Of a DNA stretch of 30,616 bases, positions 24,569 to 30,616 are shown piece by piece. Origin of the DNA: JAHFPN01 sp036559465. GTDB taxonomy: Bacteria > Pseudomonadota > Alphaproteobacteria > Rhizobiales > Xanthobacteraceae. The position numbers were made by a program, and so were the translations under genes. Below the pieces are notes generated by a model. It searched no databases. It was not told the origin of the DNA and saw only the letters and a list, made by a program, of their open reading frames with translations. Within the stretch, counting starts at the first letter, position 1, and every line of letters starts with the position of its first letter. The DNA lies in contig DATBTC010000117.1 of NCBI GenBank assembly GCA_036559465.1, positions 1 to 30,616 of the forward strand, given 5' to 3'.

Positions 24569-24925
24569 ATGGCCCGCGTCAAACGCGGCGTGACGTCCCA
24601 CGCCAAGCACAAGAAAGTCTTCAAGGCCGCCAAGGGCTTCTACGGCCGGCGCAAAAACACCATCCGCATCGCCAAACAGGCGGTCGAGAAGGCCAAGCAA
24701 TATGCCTATCGCGATCGTAAAAACCGCAAACGCACGTTCCGCGCGCTGTGGATCCAGCGCATCAACGCGGCGACCCGCGAGCAGGGCCTGACCTACGGCC
24801 GATTTATCGACGGCCTCGGCAAAGCCGGGGTCGCGGTCGACCGCAAGGTGCTGGCCGATCTGGCGGTGCGGGAGCCGGACACCTTCAAGGCGCTGGTGGA
24901 CAAGGCCCGCGCCGCGCTCGCCTGA
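24569..24925 (+). CDS. rplT: 50S ribosomal protein L20
   Basis: L20 binds 23S rRNA and is essential for early assembly of the large subunit. The 118-residue protein begins MARVKRGVTSHAKHKKVFKAAKGFYGRRKNTIRIAKQAVEKA and keeps the RNRKRTFRALWIQRINAA core. The long basic N-terminal helix threads into the rRNA. GAGGAG lies 8 bases before ATG 24569, and 33 bases separate the gene from rpmI. In E. coli and Bacillus L20 represses this operon; whether it does so here is unknown. Confidence 0.98.
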   Translation: MARVKRGVTSHAKHKKVFKAAKGFYGRRKNTIRIAKQAVEKAKQYAYRDRKNRKRTFRALWIQRINAATREQGLTYGRFIDGLGKAGVAVDRKVLADLAVREPDTFKALVDKARAALA

Positions 24926-25016
24926 AGCATCCCCTGCCGAGGCTGGAAATCCGCGAGGCGCCAAAGAGCGCCGCGCGGCTTCCGTTCGGGTATAGGTAGC
25001 GAATCAAGAGAGTCGC

Positions 25017-26099
25017 ATGGCCGATATCGCTAAGCTTGAAGCCGCACTGCTCGCAGCCGTCGCAGCCGCCACGGACGACGCCGCGCTCGAGGCCGTGCGC
25101 GTCGCGGCGCTTGGCAAGAAGGGCTCGATCTCGGAGCTCCTGAAGTCGCTCGGCACGATCACGCCTGAGGAACGCAAGATTCAGGGCCCACTCATCAACG
25201 GGCTCAAGGATCAAGTAACCGAAGCGATCGCCAAGCGGCGCGCGGCGTTCAAGCTGGCGGAAATCTCGAAGCAGCTGGAGAGCGACACCGTCGATGTGAC
25301 GCTGCCGGTGCGCGAGGCGCCGGCGCTGGCCGGCCGCATTCACCCGATCAGCCAGGTGATCGAGGAGCTGACCGCGATCTTCGCCGACATGGGCTTCTCG
25401 ATCGCGGAAGGTCCGGACATCGAGACGGATTTCTATAATTTCACCGCGCTCAATTTTCCGCCGGAACATCCGGCGCGCGAAATGCACGATACATTTTTCT
25501 TTGCGCCCAAGGCGAACGGCGAGCGCATGCTGCTTCGCACGCACACCTCGCCGGTGCAGATCCGCACCATGCAGACGCAGAAGCCGCCGATCAAAGTCAT
25601 TATTCCTGGCCGCACATATCGGTGCGACTCCGACCAGACCCACACGCCCATGTTCCACCAAGTCGAGGGATTGGTGATCGACAAGGGTTCGCACATGGGC
25701 CACCTGAAGTGGATTCTCGAGGAGTTCTGCAAGGCGTTCTTCGAGGTGCCGAGCGTGAACATGCGCTTCCGGCCTTCGTTCTTCCCTTTCACCGAACCCT
25801 CGCTCGAGGTCGATATCCAGTGCGACCGCAGCCGCGGCGAGATCCGTTTCGGCGAGGGCAACGACTGGCTCGAAATTCTCGGCTGCGGGATGGTGCACCC
25901 GAACGTCTTGAAAAGCTGCGGGCTCGATCCCGACGTCTATCAGGGCTTCGCCTGGGGCATGGGGATCGACCGCATCGCGATGCTGAAATACGGCATGCCC
26001 GACCTGCGCGCCTTCTTCGAGGCCGATGTGCGCTGGCTCAAGCACTATGGCTTCCGCCCGCTCGATTTTCCGACGCTGGCCGGCGGGCTGAGCGCGTGA
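25017..26099 (+). CDS. pheS: Phenylalanine--tRNA ligase alpha subunit
   Basis: PheS carries the active site of the alpha2beta2 enzyme that charges tRNA-Phe. The 360-residue protein starts with a coiled-coil (about residues 1-90) that binds tRNA. The class II catalytic core follows, with motif 2 in YRCDSDQTHTPMFHQVEGL and motif 3 in GFAWGMGIDRIAMLKYGMPDLR. The alanine in GFAWG corresponds to E. coli A294, so the amino acid pocket is the normal specific type. The start ATG 25017 has a modest AAGAGAG site. It lies 91 bases after rplT, and an unknown membrane-protein gene separates it from pheT. Confidence 0.98.
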   Translation: MADIAKLEAALLAAVAAATDDAALEAVRVAALGKKGSISELLKSLGTITPEERKIQGPLINGLKDQVTEAIAKRRAAFKLAEISKQLESDTVDVTLPVREAPALAGRIHPISQVIEELTAIFADMGFSIAEGPDIETDFYNFTALNFPPEHPAREMHDTFFFAPKANGERMLLRTHTSPVQIRTMQTQKPPIKVIIPGRTYRCDSDQTHTPMFHQVEGLVIDKGSHMGHLKWILEEFCKAFFEVPSVNMRFRPSFFPFTEPSLEVDIQCDRSRGEIRFGEGNDWLEILGCGMVHPNVLKSCGLDPDVYQGFAWGMGIDRIAMLKYGMPDLRAFFEADVRWLKHYGFRPLDFPTLAGGLSA

Positions 26100-26118
26100 A
26101 GCCGCCGATGAGGACGCC

Positions 26119-26595
26119 ATGAGGCAAAGAATCGACCAGGCGCTGTACTCCGCTCTCACCCGCAAATGGGAGAAGAAGGCGGTCGATAGCTATTCGAAGA
26201 CGCTACAGATGCGTGTGTCGGCGACGCCGCCGCACATCAACGAGCTGTTCCATCGGATCGACGCCAAGGCGACCGCGCTGCTGACTTACTGCGCGATGAT
26301 GATCGCGGGGCTCGGCATCTGCGCGCCCATCGTCTCGCAGCATCCGTGGGAGGAAGGGGTCGTCATCGCCCAGATTTCGATCTTTCTCCTGATCGCCATC
26401 GGCTGCTTGCGCTGTCTCTCGGTATTCGGTTCGCTGGAACATTCCTCCGATTCCGCGGCGGTGCGAAAGAGCGCCGAGCGCGAGCTGATCATCCGGCAAG
26501 AATTGTTCCGCCTCTGTCATCGCGCTTCGATCATCTTCACCTTCGGCGTCGTCGTGAGCTTGCCCGTGATGTTGGTGTGGAGGCCGGGGGGATAA
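26119..26595 (+). CDS. Unknown membrane protein between pheS and pheT, PycTM-like layout
   Basis: The 158-residue protein has a charged N-terminal segment (about 1-40), then HRIDAKATALLTYCAMMIAGLGI leading into helix 1 (about 51-73). Helix 2 (80-101), a charged loop with SAERELIIRQELF and helix 3 (135-154) follow. The HxxDxKAxALL motif before the first helix resembles the transmembrane module of Pycsar effectors and similar DUF proteins, but no cyclase or other partner is adjacent, so a defence role is not supported. GAGGA precedes ATG 26119. It lies 19 bases after pheS and 35 before pheT, so it is on their transcript. Confidence 0.7.
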   Translation: MRQRIDQALYSALTRKWEKKAVDSYSKTLQMRVSATPPHINELFHRIDAKATALLTYCAMMIAGLGICAPIVSQHPWEEGVVIAQISIFLLIAIGCLRCLSVFGSLEHSSDSAAVRKSAERELIIRQELFRLCHRASIIFTFGVVVSLPVMLVWRPGG

Positions 26596-26630
26596 GGACC
26601 GCGCACCGGTCCGGAACCTGAGCTCACGCG

Positions 26631-29048
26631 ATGAAATTCACCCTCTCCTGGCTCAAGATGCATCTCGATACCAGCGCTTCGCTGGAAGCGATCGCCGAGA
26701 AGCTCACCATGATCGGCCTCGAGGTCGAGAAGATCGAGGACCGCGCGAAAACGCTGGCGCCGTTCACGGTCGCGCGCGTCTTGTCGGCCGAGAAGCATCC
26801 CAATGCCGACAAGCTCAGGGTCTGCATGGTGGAGACCGGCGAAGGCGCGCCGGTCCAGGTCGTGTGCGGCGCGCCGAACGCGCGCGCGGGCATGATGGCG
26901 GTGTTCGCGCGGCCGGGTGCGCACATTCCTGGCAGCGGCATGGAGCTGAAGATCGCCGCGGTACGCGGGGTCGAGAGCCGCGGCATGCTGGTCTCAGGCC
27001 GCGAGATGGGAATCTCCGAAGATCATCAAGGCATTATCGAGCTGCCGGCAGATGCGCCGCTGGGCAAGCCGTTCGCCGCACTCATGGGCCTCGACGACCC
27101 GGTGCTCGATGTGGCGATCCCAACGAGCCGGCCCGATTGCCACGGCATCGACGGCATCGCGCGGGATCTCGCCGCCGCGGGGCTCGGCACGTTCAAGAGC
27201 AAGGCGCCGGCTCCGGTGCCCGGAAAATTCCCCTGCCCAGTTCAAGTGAAGCTCGAATTCGATGCGACGCCCTCGCTCTGTCCCGCTTTCGCGTTGCGGC
27301 TCATTCGCGGCGTGAAGAACCGACCCTCGCCCGACTGGGCGCAGCATAAGCTGCGCGCCATTGGCCTCCGGCCGATCAATGCGCTCGTCGACGTGACGAA
27401 TCTCCTCACCTACGACCGCGCGCGGCCGCTGCACGTTTTCGACGCCGCCAAGGTCAAGGGCCATCTCACGGTGCGGCGCGCCAAGAAGGGCGAGAAGCTC
27501 ACCGCACTCGACGGGCGCACCTACGAGCTCGACGAAAGCATGTGCGTGATCGCAGACGAGAAGGGCGTGGAGTCGCTTTCCGGCATCATGGGTGGCGAGG
27601 CCACCGGCTGCTCGGACGCCACCACCGACGTGCTGGTGGAATCCGCGCTTTGGGAGCCGATCAATATCGCGCAGACCGGCCGCAAGCTCGGCATCAATTC
27701 GGACGCACGCGCACGCTTCGAGCGCGGCGTCGATCCGGTCTTCACGGTGCCGGGCCTGGAGATGGCGACCAAGCTCATCCTAGAAATGTGCGGCGGCGAA
27801 CCGTCGGAGATCGTGCTGGCCGGAAAAATCCCGGAGCAGAAACGCACGATCGATTTTCCGCTTTCGGAGACAAAGCGCCTCACCGGCCTCGACGTGTCGG
27901 CCGCCGAGAGCAACCGGATTCTCTCCGCGCTCGGATTTGTTGTCGCTGGAAGCGGCGAAACCTTGAAAGTCACCGTACCGTCCTGGCGCAGCGACGTGGA
28001 GGGCAAGGCCGACCTGGTCGAGGAAATCGTGCGCATTCACGGCGTCGATCATGTGCCTTCGGTCGCCTTCGACCGTGGCCCCGACGCGCGCAAGCCCGTT
28101 CTGACCGTAATCCAGAAGCGCACGCGGGCCGCCAAGCGCGCGCTCGCCGCGCGCGGCCTGATCGAGGCGGTGACCTGGTCGTTCATTTCCAAACCGCAGG
28201 CCGAGCTGTTCGGCGGTGGCAAGCCGGAGCTGGCGCTCGCTAATCCGATCGCTGCCGAGCTTTCCGACATGCGGCCGAGCCTGATCCCGGGGCTTGCGCT
28301 CGCGGCGCAGAAGAACGCGGACCGCGGATTTTCCGATGTGGCTCTCTTCGAAGTCGGGCAGATTTTCATGGGCGACCGGCCCGATGATCAGCTGATTGCC
28401 TCGAGCGTCGTGCGCCGCGGCGCGGCGAGGGCATCAGGTTCCGGCCGGCACTGGTCCGGCTCGTCTGGGTCAGCCGATGCGTTCGACGCCAAGGGCGATG
28501 CGCTTGCCGTGCTCGCCGCCGCCGGCGCGCCGGTCGACAAGCTGCAGATCGTTCCCGGCGGACCGGCCTGGTTGCATCCCGGCCGCTCGGGCACGATCCA
28601 GCTCGGGCCGAAAAGCGTGCTCGGCATATTCGGCGAGCTGCATCCGGCCGCGCTCGCGGCGCTCGACATCGAGGGACCGATTGCGATCTGCGAAGTATTC
28701 CTCGACCGGCTGCCCGAGCCCAAGGCGCGGCCGACGCGGATCAAGCCCAAGCTTGAATTGTCGCCGTTCCAGCCGGTTTCGCGCGACTTCGCCTTCATCG
28801 TCGACCGCAAAGTGCTCGCCGCGGAAGTGGTGCGCGCGGCGGAGAACGCCGACCGGGCGCTGATCTCGGCAGTCGAGGTGTTCGACCTCTATGAAGGCAA
28901 GGGCATCGGCGAGGGCAAGAAGTCGATTGCGATCTCGGTCACGATCCAGCCGCGCGATAAGACGCTGACCGACGCCGAGATCGACGCGATCGCGGCCAAG
29001 ATCGTGGCTGAAGTTATCAAGCGCACCGGAGCGACGCTTCGGGCCTAG
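26631..29048 (+). CDS. pheT: Phenylalanine--tRNA ligase beta subunit
   Basis: PheT pairs with PheS and provides editing of Tyr-tRNA-Phe and much of the tRNA binding. The protein has 805 residues (E. coli 795). The first 150 residues include the OB-type tRNA-binding domain (FTVARVLSAEKHPNADKLRVCMV, QVVCGAPNARAGM). The B3/B4 editing region follows, with RLIRGVKNRPSPDWAQHKLRAIGLRPINALVDVTN and SLSGIMGGEATG. B5 has DLVEEIVRIHGVDHVP, and the last 90 residues are the FDX-ACB anticodon-binding fold (LSPFQPVSRDFAFIVDRKV). The start ATG 26631 begins MKFTLSWLKMHL, as in homologues. It ends one base before the stop of the convergent amine oxidase gene. Confidence 0.98.
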   Translation: MKFTLSWLKMHLDTSASLEAIAEKLTMIGLEVEKIEDRAKTLAPFTVARVLSAEKHPNADKLRVCMVETGEGAPVQVVCGAPNARAGMMAVFARPGAHIPGSGMELKIAAVRGVESRGMLVSGREMGISEDHQGIIELPADAPLGKPFAALMGLDDPVLDVAIPTSRPDCHGIDGIARDLAAAGLGTFKSKAPAPVPGKFPCPVQVKLEFDATPSLCPAFALRLIRGVKNRPSPDWAQHKLRAIGLRPINALVDVTNLLTYDRARPLHVFDAAKVKGHLTVRRAKKGEKLTALDGRTYELDESMCVIADEKGVESLSGIMGGEATGCSDATTDVLVESALWEPINIAQTGRKLGINSDARARFERGVDPVFTVPGLEMATKLILEMCGGEPSEIVLAGKIPEQKRTIDFPLSETKRLTGLDVSAAESNRILSALGFVVAGSGETLKVTVPSWRSDVEGKADLVEEIVRIHGVDHVPSVAFDRGPDARKPVLTVIQKRTRAAKRALAARGLIEAVTWSFISKPQAELFGGGKPELALANPIAAELSDMRPSLIPGLALAAQKNADRGFSDVALFEVGQIFMGDRPDDQLIASSVVRRGAARASGSGRHWSGSSGSADAFDAKGDALAVLAAAGAPVDKLQIVPGGPAWLHPGRSGTIQLGPKSVLGIFGELHPAALAALDIEGPIAICEVFLDRLPEPKARPTRIKPKLELSPFQPVSRDFAFIVDRKVLAAEVVRAAENADRALISAVEVFDLYEGKGIGEGKKSIAISVTIQPRDKTLTDAEIDAIAAKIVAEVIKRTGATLRA

Positions 29049-29049
29049 C

Positions 29050-30426
29050 TTACTTTCGTTTCTTCTTCTTCTTTTTTGCCGCGGATTCGCGCGCCGTTGC
29101 CGGGGTGGCGGTCAACGCTCGCAGTGCCGCATTGGCCGCCCGCTCCCCCGAGGCCCAAGCGCCGCCGACCGTGCCCCATTGAGTTTCGTGCGCGGCTTCG
29201 CCGGCGAAGAAAAGACGATCGACCGGCTCTATCAGCACGCGGCGGCTTGATGCCGCGCCCGGCGCCGCCGCTGAGAAACCTCCGAGGATCAGCGGATCGG
29301 CACTCCAGCGGATCACTTCCGTGCGGCCGATTTTTCCGAGCGCTTCGGAGCCGAATTGCGCAGCCATGAGTTCGGAGAGAAACGCCAGCATGGCGGGCTC
29401 GCCGGCCGCGGCAAGCTCGCGCCCGAAACGTCCGGCGATGTCGGCATAGGCCAGATCGCTGCCACCAGCGCGGCCCACCAGCGCGGCGGTACGCTCGTTG
29501 CCGGCCCAGAACACGACGCGCTCGTCGGTCCGGAAGCCGAAGGGATTGCCTGCGAGCTCGAACACGATCCGGTCATAGGTACCAAGCGAAAGACGCTCGA
29601 TCGCGTCGCTGATGCGTTTGGGCAGGCCTTGCCTGAACTCGATGCGACGCGCGGCGAGCACGTTGGTGGATACGGTCACGATCACGGCGCGGGCGCGCAA
29701 ATTTCCGCGCGCGGTTTCGAGCACGATCGCGCGACCGCCGGTGTCGATATTGCGCACCGGCGTATCGAGCTCGATCTTGAGCGGCTTGGCCGCCGCTGCG
29801 AGCACGACGCCGAGCCCGTCGCGGCAAGCGACTTCCTCGCCGCGATCATCGGCGCGGGCGAAATCGACCGTCGATACGTCTTCTAGATCCTTGGTGCAGG
29901 TGAGCGGGCCCAGCACGAAGGAAATGCTTTGCTGCCAAGTGGCTAGTTCCGGCATCACGCGCGCGGCCGCCACGTCGCGCCCGGCTTCGCCGGTGGCGAC
30001 AATGGCGCGGCTGGCGCGGCGCAAGGCCACGGTGAAGTCGTCGTATTCGTTGTCGCGCGCTTCGCGGCCGCCGACATAGAGGCGCCGGCCGGCCGGCGGA
30101 TCGAACAGCCGCAGCCGCTCGGCGCGCCCGAGCGCGACCAGCGGATTCCTGCCGCCACCGTAGAGCCGGTGCGCGCCCTGATCGTGAATGACGCCGAATT
30201 TTCCGGGGCCGCTCTTTACCCGGCCGCCGATGCGGTCGGCCGCTTCCAGGAGCGCGTAGGTCCGGCCCGCAGCGGCGATGCGGCGGGCGGCGGAGATTCC
30301 GGCGGCACCGGCGCCGACAATAGCGATTTCGACTTCGCCGGAGGCCGGCAAGGCGCCGAGCGCAGGGGTTGCCGCGAGCGCTGCCGCTCCGGCCAGAAAC
30401 TCGCGTCTTGTGACTTGCCGCCGCAT
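29050..30426 (-). CDS. Tat-exported flavin monoamine oxidase-family protein
   Basis: This FAD-dependent amine oxidase has 458 residues. The N-terminus RRQVTRREFLAGAAALAATPALGALPASG is a twin-arginine signal, so the folded flavoprotein is exported to the periplasm. The FAD loop VEIAIVGAGAAGISAARRIAAAGRTYALLEAADRIGGRV starts near residue 34. The C-terminal FAD motif is RLFFAGEAAHETQWGTVGGAWASGERAA. The substrate is unknown; polyamines and aromatic amines are possible. An odd C-terminal run of about seven lysines ends the protein. ATG 30426 is chosen because it sets the Tat motif at the N-terminus. pheT converges on it. Confidence 0.85.
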   Translation of the reverse strand: MRRQVTRREFLAGAAALAATPALGALPASGEVEIAIVGAGAAGISAARRIAAAGRTYALLEAADRIGGRVKSGPGKFGVIHDQGAHRLYGGGRNPLVALGRAERLRLFDPPAGRRLYVGGREARDNEYDDFTVALRRASRAIVATGEAGRDVAAARVMPELATWQQSISFVLGPLTCTKDLEDVSTVDFARADDRGEEVACRDGLGVVLAAAAKPLKIELDTPVRNIDTGGRAIVLETARGNLRARAVIVTVSTNVLAARRIEFRQGLPKRISDAIERLSLGTYDRIVFELAGNPFGFRTDERVVFWAGNERTAALVGRAGGSDLAYADIAGRFGRELAAAGEPAMLAFLSELMAAQFGSEALGKIGRTEVIRWSADPLILGGFSAAAPGAASSRRVLIEPVDRLFFAGEAAHETQWGTVGGAWASGERAANAALRALTATPATARESAAKKKKKKRK

Positions 30427-30616
30427 TGAAAAAACGCTTCTAGACCAGCAACCTAGCACGAATTGCGGCGACAATAGCGTGTCCGGCGCAAGCCTGTGAA
30501 CTTTGCGGAAACTTGATCGGCATAAACTGCATATGCGGGACTTCTACAGGGACGAGCCACGCCGGCTCGGGGACGTTTCCAGGAATGGGTGCGCGTTTCT
30601 TCGACTTCGTCGGGCA
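30427..30616. other. Region upstream of the amine oxidase gene, with possible gene starts at the edge
   Basis: This 190-base stretch is the promoter side of the amine oxidase gene. On the plus strand two frames open and run off the window: ATG 30533 (MRDFYRDEPRRLGDV...) and ATG 30585 (MGARFFDFVG...). The latter has AGGA directly before the ATG, which is too close for a ribosome site. Neither start can be judged from so few codons. Confidence 0.3.

Noticed and set aside
24885..26165. Minus-strand open frame of about 426 codons opposite pheS
   Set aside because: It runs across pheS and into neighbouring gaps with no motif; pheS is certain.
26119..26595. A Pycsar anti-phage system
   Set aside because: Only a weak layout match of one protein to the effector membrane module is seen; there is no nucleotide cyclase in the window and the surroundings are core translation genes.

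Overview
The window is a GC-rich chromosomal segment from an alphaproteobacterium of the order Rhizobiales (Hyphomicrobiales), most like the Bradyrhizobiaceae/Xanthobacteraceae. This rests on protein similarity recalled for AccD, IF-3, Hsp20 and AroA, and on gene orders typical of that group: accD-folC after the trp genes, ihfB-lapA-trpF, lptC-lptA-lptB-rpoN-ptsN, and NDUFA9-like/uppP/fzlA/queG. I see no insertion sequence, prophage, CRISPR array or rRNA. No stretch over 300 bases lacks a gene. This is core genome, so most findings concern regulation, gene order and unusual protein details.

Region 1 (1-10773, all on the minus strand) reads in transcription order aroA, cmk, rpsA, sppA, ihfB, a lapA-like gene, trpF, trpB, trpA, accD and folC (cut by the window edge). 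trpF/trpB, trpB/trpA and accD/folC overlap by 4 bases, a sign of translational coupling. The block joins aromatic amino acid synthesis (AroA, TrpFBA), nucleotide, fatty acid and folate synthesis, ribosomal protein S1 and the nucleoid protein IHF. A hairpin just after rpsA probably ends its transcription.

Region 2 (10851-12359, plus strand) holds a zinc-ribbon acidic protein of the TIGR02300 family, tRNA-Ala(GGC), and an hsp20-DUF1150 pair. The hsp20 leader combines a good match to a sigma-32 heat-shock promoter with three successive hairpins, the last of which hides the ribosome binding site. It is a candidate RNA thermometer.

Region 3 (12360-18116, minus strand) is the LPS-export/sigma-54/nitrogen-PTS cluster: tRNA-Leu(CAG), a short RNase D-like exonuclease, lptC, lptA, lptB, rpoN and ptsN. 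The hpf gene often found between rpoN and ptsN is absent. rpoN appears to have its own promoter, with a perfect TATAAT box and a 14-base palindrome beside it.

Region 4 (18209-22810) contains an NDUFA9-like dehydrogenase (+), uppP (-), the division gene fzlA followed by queG (+), and an alpha/beta hydrolase (-). queG has no normal start codon at its expected position. A nested-hairpin repeat occurs twice in the window, both times between convergent genes.

Region 5 (22862-29048, plus strand) is the translation operon infC-rpmI-rplT-pheS-pheT. infC starts with the rare codon ATT. Two unrelated membrane-protein genes of unknown role sit inside the operon, one between infC and rpmI and one between pheS and pheT. 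A Tat-exported flavin amine oxidase gene (-) converges on pheT with a single base between the stop codons.
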